Positions 24,549 to 33,742 of a stretch of 64,000 nt of DNA are shown here, in pieces; the first letter of the stretch is position 1, and each line of letters opens with the position of its first letter. The stretch is taken from the NCBI GenBank assembly GCA_014239955.1, contig JAAZXW010000006.1, positions 28,810 through 92,809 of the forward strand. The letters run 5' to 3'. A program made the translations under genes and the position numbers. Under the pieces are notes generated by a model. It was not told where the DNA came from. It saw only the letters and a program-made list of their open reading frames with translations, and did not search any database. Source of the DNA: Methanobacteriota archaeon. GTDB taxonomy: Archaea; Thermoplasmatota; Poseidoniia; Poseidoniales; Thalassarchaeaceae.

Positions 24549-25586
24549 TCAGTATCTCCTAATGGAGTCGTATGCAAGCATGTTTAGCAAAATCTCGCCG
24601 AAATCTCTTGCATAGGCGCATAGTCTTCGAGTCGATTCGGATATCCTATCTTCGAAGAGCAAGGGTGCTGCCTTGCGCTTCCCGGACCAGAGGCCTTCCT
24701 CGTGTTTCTCTAGTTCCAGTTGGGCTGCTTTGAGTGAGTTTCGAGCGGCTTCGATCTGATGGGCGTCTCGTTCTCTCAAATTGATCATTAGGGTCTTAAT
24801 CGAATCTAGCCATATTGGGAGAACTGATAGGGGCATTTCTTCTAGTGAGAGTTTCGGGTTCGATTCTGTCTCTAATGTTAGTTTTGCCATCTGATTCGCA
24901 TGATCCATCATCCTCTCCAAGGAGCGGGCTAGGTTAGCATGCTCCACTCCCTGTTTTCGACTAAGGCCTAGTGACTTGACGATCTGAGATGATGAGAGCA
25001 TTGACCCGACCTGCCTCTCGATGAGATACTGGAGGCCGTCAACTTCCCTCTCACGTTCTTCGTGGTCAGATATCATCTCTCCGTCCCCGCCCCTCAGAAC
25101 TTCCAAGATGTCCCTGACGAGTGAGGAAAGTAGCAGGTACATCCTGTTGAGGCTGGCGTTCAGCGAGAGTTCCCCGGCATTCAGGAGACTGATTAGACGT
25201 GCGCTGACGTCATCCTGGTCACCTATTTCGAAACCACGGGTTGAACGCAGGAAGCGTCGGATTACGCCACGAGTTTTTCGGCCCAACGGACTCTCGCTAA
25301 GAACGAGTATCTCTTGCACTCCTGAGATGTATGCCCCCATGAGATGGTCGTAAAGCGCCCCCTCAGGGAGACGATCAATTTGGATGGTGACTTCAGTTCT
25401 TCTTTCGGCCGCATCATCCAAAGGAGAGAGCATCAATTCGCCACTAGTCCTCCAATCAACGCGGATGCTGTCACGAGCAGAGAGATTGTTTGCAATCACC
25501 CATGGCTTGGGCAGACTCAGAGTGAATGTTGCCCCACCTGTTAGTTGCAGTCTTCGCACATCATGCTCCCCCGGGCCAATAGGCAT
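24549..25586 (-). CDS. phoU: PhoU-domain phosphate regulator with AbrB-like N terminus
   Basis: A 345-residue cytoplasmic protein. Residues about 8-50 (VRRLQLTGGATFTLSLPKPWV ... DSIRVDW) match the SpoVT/AbrB-type domain that archaea fuse to PhoU; this domain may bind DNA. The rest is helical, with two PhoU repeats containing acidic metal-binding stretches (for example DHEEREREVDGLQYLIERQV and the matching HANLARSLERMMDHANQ). It is divergent from the Pit phosphate transporter, so it probably senses phosphate or controls that transporter. The ATG at 25586 lies about 20-29 bases from the shared TATA element. Confidence 0.85.
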   Translation of the reverse strand: MPIGPGEHDVRRLQLTGGATFTLSLPKPWVIANNLSARDSIRVDWRTSGELMLSPLDDAAERRTEVTIQIDRLPEGALYDHLMGAYISGVQEILVLSESPLGRKTRGVIRRFLRSTRGFEIGDQDDVSARLISLLNAGELSLNASLNRMYLLLSSLVRDILEVLRGGDGEMISDHEEREREVDGLQYLIERQVGSMLSSSQIVKSLGLSRKQGVEHANLARSLERMMDHANQMAKLTLETESNPKLSLEEMPLSVLPIWLDSIKTLMINLRERDAHQIEAARNSLKAAQLELEKHEEGLWSGKRKAAPLLFEDRISESTRRLCAYARDFGEILLNMLAYDSIRRY

Positions 25587-25604
25587 GGCGTTGCGATTCT
25601 AATG

Positions 25605-25616
25605 ATTAATATATAG
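25605..25616. promoter_or_regulatory. Shared bidirectional TATA element of phoU and pit
   Basis: The near-palindromic ATTAATATATAG sits in the 59-base gap between the divergent phoU and pit start codons. It is about 30-40 bases before the pit ATG and 19-30 bases before the phoU ATG. Read on either strand it gives a TATA-like core at leaderless spacing, so one element could direct both transcripts. Confidence 0.55.
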
Positions 25617-25645
25617 ATTACCAAAGTTCTCTATCAAATACTCCA

Positions 25646-27793
25646 ATGGAATCGCCAAGGTTTGTGGAACTCACAGGATTGATGTGGCTAGTACTGTTTG
25701 TTTCTCTAGCTGTTTGTGCCTACATGGCATGGAACATTGGTGCCAACGATGTTGCCAATGCGATGGGGACTTCTGTCGGATCCCGTGCTCTGACCCTAAA
25801 ACAAGCAGTAATCATCGCAGCTGTCTTCGAGTTTGCAGGGGCGATGATTGCAGGGGATGCAGTCACTGACACCGTTCGAAAGGGAATCCTGGTTGTCGAT
25901 TTCGATAATCGTGAGATGGTTGACGCTATTTCTGATGATCTGATGTACGGATTCATTGCAGCCATGATGGCAGCTGCCCTGTGGCTCACCACTGCGACAA
26001 GGTATGGCCTACCTGTGTCCACCACTCACAGCATTATCGGTGGAATTGTTGGAGTTGGCCTAGTCCTCGAGGTTCAACATGATGCGTCTCTAATTGATTG
26101 GGGCGTAGTCGAGAAGGTGACTATGTCTTGGGTGGCTAGCCCAGTGATGGGGGGGCTGTTCGCTTTCTTCACTTTCTGGATAATCAGGGAAACAATCCTT
26201 GAAGCCCCCGAACCTGAGGCCCGGGCACGCTGGATGGCTCCGATTCTAGCAATTCCGACATTCTTTGTCCTTGGACTGGCACTCCAGTTCAAGGCCCTAA
26301 AGGGGCTGTTCAGCAGACTCGACAGAAAAGGTTTCCTCGAAAAGGGAGATTGGTTGCCCGCCAATGAGAACGGGGTCTGGAACCCAATGGAAGCCAATGC
26401 ATGGTTCCCGGTTAACAGCCTTATCCTCGCGGTAGTCGTATCAGTCATCGCTTCAGTTGCACTTGCCTATGTCCTACGGAACTACGACTTCAAGGGCGAG
26501 AATGATGGATTCCATGGGGTTGAGAGGATTTTCGTATGGTTACAAGTCATCGCAGCTGCCTACGTCGCCTTCGCTCACGGGGCCAATGATAGGTCAAATG
26601 CAATCGGCCCGATGGCGGCTGTTTGGCAGGTCATTTCTAGTAACGATGGGAAACTAGGTGCGGTGGCTGACGTACCATCCTGGCTCGTACTTCTGGGAAG
26701 CGCGGGCATAGTCATCGGCGTAGTGACCTGGGGATGGAGAGTAATGGAAACTATTGGCAGCAAGATTACCGATATCACCCCTACTCGGGGTTTCGCTGCG
26801 ACCTTCGGCGGTGCGACGACCGTCCTAATCTTCTCAATGCCTTTCCTAGCTGTACCGGTTTCCACTACTCACACCCTAGTCGGGGCTGTAGTTGGAGTTG
26901 GTTTAGCGGGTGGTGCCAAAGCTGTCGATTTCAGAGTATTCGGAAAAATCATAGCCTCTTGGTTGGCGAGTCTCCCGGCAGCAGGATTTGGTTCAATAGT
27001 ATTCTACGTCGCTATCGGATCGGACCCAATCAAATTACTCATTGTCATTCCTATCGCACTGGGTGTGGTTGGCTATGTGATTTGGAATACTCGTGATGGA
27101 GAGATATTCGTAGAAGATGCGTTATCCGATGCGGGGAGTGTGGATGGAAACTCCCCTACACACTTCGAACTATTCCACACTCACGCTTTGGCGGTCGAGG
27201 AGACGGTGGGTCACATGCTCAGTGCAGTGAATGCAGCTGCAGACGGCAAGGAAACTGGAATTCATATCACGGCTACGGTAGAAGCAGAACTTCGGGCGGA
27301 TGACGTAAAGAACGAGATCCGCAGAAAGATTGGATCTGGGCAGATCTCAGTCCTCCAGGGTCGTGACGAGTTACTCCGCATGTTATCGAGACAAGACAGA
27401 ATAGCGGACTACGCGCAGAACGTGGCGGAGCAGCTATCATTTAGGGAGCTGTTTACTGATGAAGAAGCGAGGAAGATGCTCAAAGAAATGGCGGAGGCAG
27501 TGTCTAAGACATCTGCACTCTATGAAGACGCAGTCGCCCAGCTCAAGGACGTCGCACTGTCCGGTTACACCAAGGCCGGAAGGGAAAGGCTGGGGGAGTT
27601 GATCGACGAAGTTAATCTCGCAGAGCACGAGACTGACTTGGTCGAGAGTAGGGCCGCTGCATACGTGTTCAGCCACGGTGATGATTCCCCCTTGGCAGCA
27701 GTACACATGTATCGAGTGCTACAGAGGATGGATGACGTGGCGAATGCCTGCGAGAAGGCTGCTAATGCCCTGCTGTCGATAGTCTACAACTAG
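25646..27793 (+). CDS. pit: Pit-family phosphate transporter fused to a PhoU/DUF47-like domain
   Basis: A low-affinity phosphate/cation symporter. The two inverted Pit signatures are present: NIGANDVANAMGTSVGS near residue 32 and AHGANDRSNAIGPMAAVWQV near residue 312, each followed by a PVSTTH helix end. The membrane part ends near residue 480. The remaining 230 residues are soluble and helical, with ALAVEETVGHMLSAVNAA, NLAEHETDLVESRAAAY and YRVLQRMDDVANACEKAANALL, a DUF47/PhoU-like four-helix domain that other organisms encode as a separate pit-accessory protein. The 715-residue length fits the fusion. It is divergent from phoU. Confidence 0.9.
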   Translation: MESPRFVELTGLMWLVLFVSLAVCAYMAWNIGANDVANAMGTSVGSRALTLKQAVIIAAVFEFAGAMIAGDAVTDTVRKGILVVDFDNREMVDAISDDLMYGFIAAMMAAALWLTTATRYGLPVSTTHSIIGGIVGVGLVLEVQHDASLIDWGVVEKVTMSWVASPVMGGLFAFFTFWIIRETILEAPEPEARARWMAPILAIPTFFVLGLALQFKALKGLFSRLDRKGFLEKGDWLPANENGVWNPMEANAWFPVNSLILAVVVSVIASVALAYVLRNYDFKGENDGFHGVERIFVWLQVIAAAYVAFAHGANDRSNAIGPMAAVWQVISSNDGKLGAVADVPSWLVLLGSAGIVIGVVTWGWRVMETIGSKITDITPTRGFAATFGGATTVLIFSMPFLAVPVSTTHTLVGAVVGVGLAGGAKAVDFRVFGKIIASWLASLPAAGFGSIVFYVAIGSDPIKLLIVIPIALGVVGYVIWNTRDGEIFVEDALSDAGSVDGNSPTHFELFHTHALAVEETVGHMLSAVNAAADGKETGIHITATVEAELRADDVKNEIRRKIGSGQISVLQGRDELLRMLSRQDRIADYAQNVAEQLSFRELFTDEEARKMLKEMAEAVSKTSALYEDAVAQLKDVALSGYTKAGRERLGELIDEVNLAEHETDLVESRAAAYVFSHGDDSPLAAVHMYRVLQRMDDVANACEKAANALLSIVYN

Positions 27794-28554
27794 TCATTCC
27801 AACCACAGGACTCGGCGAATACCAACGCACCAGTGGTATCGATTTCGTCCAAGGTTCGCTTGGTCGCGACCCATGCTAATTGGGCTACTGCGATACCGGT
27901 AACCAAATCGAATAGGTAGTGCTGCTTTGTTGTCAGGATACTGATGCACAGAAGCACCCACTCAACCCAGAGCAAAATCAGGAAGACTTGCCATGCCCTT
28001 GATTCCTTTCCCTCCCTAGTCACCCACAGGGTCATCAAGCGTGCGAGAAAATATGAGTGAACTATGTGGAGGCTCGGCCACGCGTTCCAGGGGTTGTCGG
28101 AGAAGTGGATGAACTCGAACAGAACCAGTTCCCATCCGCTCAATGAGTCCCAGTCTATCTGGTCGCGGAGGTCTATCTCCGCATGTAGAACTAGGAAGAT
28201 GGTGCAACAGAAGGCGGTGACCATGATCAGGGTCTGCATCCCCACGGCTAGTTCGGCATGGCCCCTCTCATCTCTTGGACATAGGATTAGAGTTGCAGGG
28301 TAGAACATGTACAGTAGCGCGTAGGGGAGGATCATCCAGTTCACAACTGGGAACTCCCTATCGAGTCCAATCTCTGGATCCCATGCCGTATCCAGATACA
28401 TGCTTGCTATGTTGTTGGTAGAGAAGTAAGGGACCGCGACCAGCAACAGGCCCAGCACGAAGACCTCGAGCGGGAACATGCCACCTCCGAGGAGCTCCCT
28501 ACGTGACCATGGCCCTGCCCAGAAACGCCTCCAAGGTCGAAGTGTCGCGACCAT
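27790..28554 (-). CDS. PAP2-family membrane phosphatase or phosphotransferase
   Basis: A 254-residue protein with about six membrane helices. The PAP2 motifs PSLHIVHS (about 160-168, preceded by NPWNAW) and TTKQHYLFDLVTG (about 206-218) are present; the first motif (K-x6-RP) is not clear. The arrangement resembles PAP2_3 proteins (Aur1/inositol-phosphoceramide synthase-like). A lipid phosphatase or head-group transferase is the likely role. It converges on the phosphate transporter with a 4-base overlap and begins 4 bases after the symporter gene, so it shares a message with the riboswitch-controlled symporter. Confidence 0.75.
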   Translation of the reverse strand: MVATLRPWRRFWAGPWSRRELLGGGMFPLEVFVLGLLLVAVPYFSTNNIASMYLDTAWDPEIGLDREFPVVNWMILPYALLYMFYPATLILCPRDERGHAELAVGMQTLIMVTAFCCTIFLVLHAEIDLRDQIDWDSLSGWELVLFEFIHFSDNPWNAWPSLHIVHSYFLARLMTLWVTREGKESRAWQVFLILLWVEWVLLCISILTTKQHYLFDLVTGIAVAQLAWVATKRTLDEIDTTGALVFAESCGWND

Positions 28555-28558
28555 GGTG

Positions 28559-30019
28559 TTACTCGTCGGGTAGAGCGTATGAACCTACTACTGTAGCAAT
28601 TGCGGAACCGATGATGGCAGAGCCGAAGGCCCAGAGATCGGCCAGGCCCCCCTCACTCGCTGGGACCGCCCCCCCCGTTGGATGGATGATGTACATGTAG
28701 AACTGTGAGTCTACTGGGGGTTCGATCAATCCGTACAATGCCACGGAGGAGAATCCGGCGAGGCAACCCAGGAATGCACCACGCGACGAGACCCCCCTCC
28801 AGAGAGTCATCAGAACCGGGGATACTGTGGCTGCTGCGAGCATGTCTGCAAAGAGGAAAATCCCGAAGACACTCAATGCGTTGAACTCGAAGCCGATGAT
28901 CGTGGGGCCCGATGCCAGGTAGATTGCCATAGGGATCATCGCTATGGTCGCCACCCTGCATGACTTCAGGCTCAACGCCCCGTCCGAGATGTCTCTTGAG
29001 AAGGAGGCCACTATGGCGTTCTGAAGCGTGTCGGCGCTGGAGCAAACCAGCGACACCACAAGCACGATGAGCACTGAGGCCACCAGGAAGTTGGATTCGT
29101 CTATCACGTAGAAGAATGCAATCGATGGGTCTCCGACGCCTCCTTGACCAGCAGCCACCGTCCCCAGAAAACCCATGGCGAAGACCAACGGGAACACCAT
29201 GGCTGCGGCGAGGAATGCCCCTCTCCTCAGCGACTCGTCGTTGTTGGAGGCGTACACCCTCTGCCAGTTCCCCTGTGAGAACATCTCCGCTGCCGTGACT
29301 GCTACGACCAGCGCCAGACCGGATTCGAAGGACCCCATGTAGCTCACACTACCCAGCAACGACCAATCGTCATCTGAGTTGTATGCCCGGGCATAGTCAA
29401 TCATCTGACCCGTATCCCCTCCCAGGAGGACGATGAGAATCATCATCACCAACAGTGCGATCACCCATGCCTGTATTCTGTCAGTTGCCAGGGAGGAGGG
29501 AAGCCCCCCATAGGCAGTGTATGTAGCGGTGACGACCCCCACCATCGCCATGGAGATCACCGGGTCCATCCCCGAGAGGTGATCCATCACCTTACCTATC
29601 GCAGTGAACTCCGCAAAGAGGAATGTGAACATGTAGAGTATCGAGATAACTCCCACATAGACCTGCATGGTCCTTCCCAAACGATGTCTCGCATAGTCAG
29701 CGAGAGTAATCCCGTCCGGGAGTCGGCCCCTGATCATCGGGCCCACGTAGGCCAATAGGAGGAATGGCGTCACGGATGACGCGGCATACCCCATCACGTC
29801 CCAGAATCCACCGTAGTATGCTACCTCGGAGGGGGATAGGAGGATCCAGACCCCCATCCCAGAGGCGAAGAGGCTCAGTCCGATTCCCTGCCATCCCTGC
29901 GTCCCCCTTGCTGACAGGAATGCGTCATCGTCGATTTCCCTAGTAGCGGCTTGGAAGCCTATGTATCCGAAGGCGGCCAGAATGCAAGAAGTAAGGATGT
30001 ATGCGGTGTTGGTGTCCAT
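28559..30019 (-). CDS. Sodium:solute symporter, probable thiamine or precursor importer
   Basis: A 486-residue SSS-family transporter with about thirteen helices. The conserved core is visible in SARGTQGWQGIGLSLFASGMG, GGLPSSLATDRIQAW and a later VCSSADTLQNA helix. The substrate is inferred from regulation: a TPP riboswitch lies immediately upstream and its last stem abuts the ATG. SSS-family proteins under TPP riboswitches have been proposed as thiamine transporters (ThiV-type). Thiamine auxotrophy with import of thiamine or its pyrimidine is common in marine plankton, which fits. The downstream PAP2 gene is 4 bases away. Confidence 0.85.
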   Translation of the reverse strand: MDTNTAYILTSCILAAFGYIGFQAATREIDDDAFLSARGTQGWQGIGLSLFASGMGVWILLSPSEVAYYGGFWDVMGYAASSVTPFLLLAYVGPMIRGRLPDGITLADYARHRLGRTMQVYVGVISILYMFTFLFAEFTAIGKVMDHLSGMDPVISMAMVGVVTATYTAYGGLPSSLATDRIQAWVIALLVMMILIVLLGGDTGQMIDYARAYNSDDDWSLLGSVSYMGSFESGLALVVAVTAAEMFSQGNWQRVYASNNDESLRRGAFLAAAMVFPLVFAMGFLGTVAAGQGGVGDPSIAFFYVIDESNFLVASVLIVLVVSLVCSSADTLQNAIVASFSRDISDGALSLKSCRVATIAMIPMAIYLASGPTIIGFEFNALSVFGIFLFADMLAAATVSPVLMTLWRGVSSRGAFLGCLAGFSSVALYGLIEPPVDSQFYMYIIHPTGGAVPASEGGLADLWAFGSAIIGSAIATVVGSYALPDE

Positions 30020-30105
30020 TTCTCTTCCTCCGCTGGAATTACCCAGATCAGGTTCTTGGGTCGTCGCCGGAGGCGACCTCTCAGCAAATTGCTCCCCAGT
30101 GAAAT
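30020..30105 (-). ncRNA. TPP riboswitch (THI element)
   Basis: Read on the minus strand, the conserved elements occur in order: ACTGGGGAGC, GCTGAGAGG, the variable P3 hairpin TCGCCTCCGGCGA, ACCC, AACCTGATCTGGGTAAT, CCAGCGGAGGAAGAGAA. The invariant CTGAGA and ACCTGATCTGGGTAAT stretches match the TPP aptamer, and helices P2, P3 and P4 can pair. The aptamer's end contains GGAGG and stops at the ATG of the sodium symporter (30019), so ligand binding could hide the ribosome site and block translation without a separate expression platform. Confidence 0.93.
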
Positions 30106-30142
30106 GCCGACTGTGCAGGAATTAGTTCAACCTTCCCGATGC

Positions 30143-31759
30143 TCACTCCGGTTGCATGAACGGGTATCCCCAGTCCTGAGGGATGTCCAGTGTGCGCTTC
30201 ACCGAGCGGGGGCTGACCCACCTCAGTAGGTTGAGGGGGCCACCAGCCTTGTCGTTGGTGCCACTCGCCCTTGCGCCGCCGAATGGCTGTTGGGCGACGA
30301 CGGCTCCAGTGGGCTTGTCGTTGATGTAGAAGTTCCCGGCTGCGAACCGGAGAACCTCGAATGCCCTCTGAACATCCTCCTCTTTGTTGGCAAAGATGGA
30401 ACCGGTGAGGGCGTATGGGGATCCTGTGTTGCACAACTCCAGTGCAGCCTCGAAGTCATTGTCCTGGTATACGTAAATCGTCAGGACGGGGCCGAAGATC
30501 TCCTCGCACATCGTCTCAGATACTGGATTGCTGGTGACGATGATGGTCGGCTCGATGAACCAGCCATTCGAGTCATCGTATCCCCCTCCTGTTACCAACT
30601 CACAGGAGTCGTCGCTTCTGGCTCGATCGATGTATCCGGATATCTTGTCGAATGCCCTCTGGTCGATGACTGCGGTCATGAAGTTGGAGAAGTCTCTTGC
30701 ATCCCCCATCTTGATCTTACCAACCTCCGAGCAAAGGTCATCTCCGATGGAATTCCATACTGAAGAGGGGATGTATGCCCTACTGGCAGCGCTGCACTTC
30801 TGCCCCTGGTATTCGAACGACCCCCTCAGGAGGGCGACCAGAAGTCCCTGCATGTCACAGTCCGGGTGCGCGACCACGAAGTCCTTGCCTCCCGTCTCGC
30901 CAACTATCCTGGGATACGAGCGAAGTGATGGTAGGGCCTTGGAAATCTCCTGCCATAGTCCTTGAAAGGTAGATGTCGATCCGGTGAAGTGGAGTCCTGC
31001 GAAGTCGGGGTTTGAGAGGGCTGCCTCGGTGATTCCCGCCCCTGATCCTGGTAGGAAGTTGATTACGCCCGCGGGGAGTCCCGCCTCCATCATCAGCTGC
31101 ATAAGCACGTAGTTTGAGTGGTACGAGTTCCTGCTTGGCTTCCATAGCGAGGTGCACCCTACTATGGCCGGTGCGCTGGGTAGGTTGGCGGCGATGCTGG
31201 TGAAGTTGAACGGGGTGATGGATAGGACGAAGCCCTCCAACGGGCGTATCTCGGTGGTGTTCTCGACTCCGGGAGGTGAGACCAATGGCTGTAGGTCGTC
31301 ATGGAACCCCCGGGCATAGTGGCAGTTGAACCTCCAGAAGTCGATTAACTCGCAAGCCGAGTCTATCTCCGCCTGGAATGCGGTCTTCGACTGGTTAAGC
31401 ATAGTCGATGCGTTGACTCGCATCCTCCAGTCGCCGGCAAGTAGGTCTGCACACCTCTCGAACACCGCGCACCTGCCCTCAAGACCGAGGTCGATCCATC
31501 CTTTCTGGGCGTTCACTGCTGCTTCGCATGCGGCTTCCATCTCATCTCTGCCTGCTAGGTGGACGTTTGCGAGAACGTGTCCGTGGTCGTGAGGGACCAC
31601 CTGTGTGACGGTATTGCCAGTGAATATCATCTCCCCGTTGATCACGCAGGGTATCTCGATGACCTCGGCGAGTTGCCTGTCGATCTCGTTCTGCAGTGCT
31701 ACCCTCTCGGGGCTTCCCGGTGCGTATCCCATGATGGGCTCATTTACTGGTTGGCTCAT
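30143..31759 (-). CDS. pruA: 1-pyrroline-5-carboxylate dehydrogenase
   Basis: This aldehyde dehydrogenase oxidises glutamate semialdehyde/P5C to glutamate, the second step of proline breakdown. The 538-residue length fits. Motifs seen are ITPFNFTSIAANLPSAPA, WKPS, the nucleotide loop HFTGSTSTFQGLW, the general-base Glu in GETGGKDFVVAHP, the catalytic Cys in SFEYQGQKCSAASRAYIP, and EEIFGPVLTIYVY. The QKCSA context distinguishes P5C dehydrogenase from general aldehyde dehydrogenases. No proline dehydrogenase gene is adjacent. It ends about 40 bases before the riboswitch. Confidence 0.93.
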   Translation of the reverse strand: MSQPVNEPIMGYAPGSPERVALQNEIDRQLAEVIEIPCVINGEMIFTGNTVTQVVPHDHGHVLANVHLAGRDEMEAACEAAVNAQKGWIDLGLEGRCAVFERCADLLAGDWRMRVNASTMLNQSKTAFQAEIDSACELIDFWRFNCHYARGFHDDLQPLVSPPGVENTTEIRPLEGFVLSITPFNFTSIAANLPSAPAIVGCTSLWKPSRNSYHSNYVLMQLMMEAGLPAGVINFLPGSGAGITEAALSNPDFAGLHFTGSTSTFQGLWQEISKALPSLRSYPRIVGETGGKDFVVAHPDCDMQGLLVALLRGSFEYQGQKCSAASRAYIPSSVWNSIGDDLCSEVGKIKMGDARDFSNFMTAVIDQRAFDKISGYIDRARSDDSCELVTGGGYDDSNGWFIEPTIIVTSNPVSETMCEEIFGPVLTIYVYQDNDFEAALELCNTGSPYALTGSIFANKEEDVQRAFEVLRFAAGNFYINDKPTGAVVAQQPFGGARASGTNDKAGGPLNLLRWVSPRSVKRTLDIPQDWGYPFMQPE

Positions 31760-31812
31760 AGGGTACTGTGGAAGACGAATCGTCTAACATAGTTTCGCAG
31801 TCGGGTTCTGGA

Positions 31813-32100
31813 CTACTCCCACTCCTTTGGTTGGCCCTTATTTTCCTTCTTCCAAGTTCTGTAGCAGGGCTTGCATAGTGATATCTTGCGAACCTTCCGA
31901 GACACGCCCGATGAGCCCCAGACCTCAACTGCCCTGTCATATGCCATCTTCCTGCCTCCTGCCTTCTTGTCTGCCCAGTTGTCGCATCCTTTGATATCGC
32001 AGGGAACTTCTCCGACGAATTCAGCCTTTTCCTCTTCCGCTGAGCCATCTTTCCCGGCTGTTGTGTTTCTCCTCTTCTTAGCTCTAGACTTGAATCCCAT
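31813..32100 (-). CDS. Small basic four-Cys zinc-binding protein, unknown function
   Basis: A 95-residue Lys-rich protein. Cys34 and Cys39 (CDIKGC) pair with Cys76 and Cys79 (CKPC) to form a likely zinc site, separated by a basic helix (DKKAGGRKMAYDRAVEVWG). Both ends are strongly charged. Such size and composition suggest an RNA- or DNA-binding protein; I do not recognise the family. It lies 24 bases downstream of purA and may share its message. Confidence 0.65.
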   Translation of the reverse strand: MGFKSRAKKRRNTTAGKDGSAEEEKAEFVGEVPCDIKGCDNWADKKAGGRKMAYDRAVEVWGSSGVSRKVRKISLCKPCYRTWKKENKGQPKEWE

Positions 32101-32124
32101 TGAGGCTGCGGTAATGGGGGCCGA

Positions 32125-33468
32125 TTAGAAGGTTGCTTCGGACAAGTGGATGTCGAATGGGCCTCCGGAGCTGGCTATGGAAGCCAGGCGATCCGGCCCC
32201 ACCCCGACGCTGACCACGGGTACGCCGGTGATCTCCTCGATTCTGGAAAGGTATGCCCTGATGCCACTCGGTAGCGACTCGATCCCCTCTCCTTTCCTAG
32301 ATTCCTCGGCCATCTCGATCCACTCCCCTTCATTCATCGCAGAGAAACCTGGATGTGTCTCGTAGACCGGTGTGCACCTGCTGATGTCCTCCGAGGAGGC
32401 TGGCAGGTGTGATATCTTCTTGCCGTCGAGCTCGTATGCGGTGCATATCTTCAGCTCGTCAAGCCCCCCTAGGACGTCCAGCTTAGTCACGACCAGACCG
32501 GTGTAACCATTGAGTCTCTGACTCTCGTTCAATGCAACGGCGTCGAGCCAACCGGTCCTGCGCGGGCGGCCTGTTGTCGTCCCAAACTCGTGTCCGACCA
32601 CTGACATCTGCTTTCCCGGACCCTCATCAAGAGAGAGCTCCGTTGGGAATGGCCCGTTTCCGACGCGAGTCGTGTAAGCCTTGGTTATCCCATAGCACTG
32701 GTCGATGTGACCGGGGTGGATCCCGGCCCCGTGCGTCGCGTTAGCCCTGCACGTGACCGATGAGGTGACGAATGGGTAGGTGCCTTGGTCAATGTCGAGC
32801 ATGGCACCTTGCGCACCCTCTAGAAGCACTTGCTCCCCGCTTGCTAGAGCGCTGTCGAGCATGGCACCGGTCGCACGGATAGCGCTTGAGAAGCGCTCGT
32901 GAATCCAGCTTAGGTTCGAGTTGAGAACCTCGGGATCTATCCTTTCATCCACTCCGACTGTCGACAGCTGGTCGTTCATCCTCCTGGCCATATTTGCTAT
33001 CTCTGAGTCCCGTCCCAATACGAGGCCGATGTCCACAAACCTCAGACCCACTCTCTCGGTTCGATCCCTGTAAGCCGGTCCTATCCCTCTGCCAGTGGTC
33101 CCGACGACCTTGTCGGCTGAGTCGTATAATCGGTGAAAGGGCAGGATTACTGCGGCTCTCTCGCTGATGAAGAGCCTCTCGCCCTCTGGTTTTTCTCCGG
33201 TAAGCTCTGCCCACTCCCTGAGCTCCCTATCCAGAACCCAAGGGTCGACAACCATGCCACAGCCAAGGACCAAATTACATTCTCTAGAGGTAATCCCCGA
33301 TGGCAATAGGTGCATCTTGAGGGTAGTGCCTCCAGCCACAATGGTGTGCCCTGCGTTATTGCCGCCCTGGAATCTGACGGCCCACTGGGAATTGGGTGCT
33401 AGTTGGTCTATGGCCTTGCCCTTACCCTCATCCCCCCATTGGGCACCGAGCACGACGCTGGCAGGCAA
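32125..33468 (-). CDS. purA: Adenylosuccinate synthetase
   Basis: PurA joins IMP and aspartate using GTP, the first step to AMP. From the TTG at 33468 the protein is 447 residues and starts MPASVVLGAQWGDEGKGKAI, the standard PurA opening. Other motifs are the catalytic NNAGHTIV, GTTGRGIGPAYRDR, EGAQGAMLDIDQGTYPFVTSS and TTTGRPRRTGWLD. The frame is open back to 33630, but that region has no family similarity and would overlap the divergent eL40 gene; a GTG at 33483 is also possible. Confidence 0.95.
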   Translation of the reverse strand: MPASVVLGAQWGDEGKGKAIDQLAPNSQWAVRFQGGNNAGHTIVAGGTTLKMHLLPSGITSRECNLVLGCGMVVDPWVLDRELREWAELTGEKPEGERLFISERAAVILPFHRLYDSADKVVGTTGRGIGPAYRDRTERVGLRFVDIGLVLGRDSEIANMARRMNDQLSTVGVDERIDPEVLNSNLSWIHERFSSAIRATGAMLDSALASGEQVLLEGAQGAMLDIDQGTYPFVTSSVTCRANATHGAGIHPGHIDQCYGITKAYTTRVGNGPFPTELSLDEGPGKQMSVVGHEFGTTTGRPRRTGWLDAVALNESQRLNGYTGLVVTKLDVLGGLDELKICTAYELDGKKISHLPASSEDISRCTPVYETHPGFSAMNEGEWIEMAEESRKGEGIESLPSGIRAYLSRIEEITGVPVVSVGVGPDRLASIASSGGPFDIHLSEATF

Positions 33469-33574
33469 CGTGCCTAGTAACACGGCAAGAGGTGTTTGAA
33501 TGCTTTGGAAGCAAGTCGTGCTACTCCGGATGCGTGGGAAGTGGTTATGAAGGTCGGGTAGGTCGCGCGATAAC

Positions 33575-33742
33575 ATGGCACAGAGGCACCCTGAGGCAGT
33601 AGCTAGGCTCCTGATCAAGTGGGTGTGCATGAACTGCTCCGCAACTCACCGAGCTCACGGGGGAATCAAGCCACCCAGATCCTGCAGGAAGTGCGGGTAC
33701 AACCGCCTAAGGAAGAAGGCCTCAGAGCGCAGGCAGACATGA
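33575..33742 (+). CDS. rpl40e: Ribosomal protein eL40
   Basis: A 55-residue basic protein beginning [15 protein letters not shown], then CMNC and CRKC zinc-ligand pairs 14 residues apart, then [12 protein letters not shown]. This is the pattern of archaeal eL40 (PEAxARL, CxxC-x14-CxxC, GYxxLRxK). The stop codon overlaps the ATG of the LysE gene as ATGA. It is divergent from purA. The gene is short and easily missed by length-limited gene finding. Confidence 0.92.
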   Translation: MAQRHPEAVARLLIKWVCMNCSATHRAHGGIKPPRSCRKCGYNRLRKKASERRQT

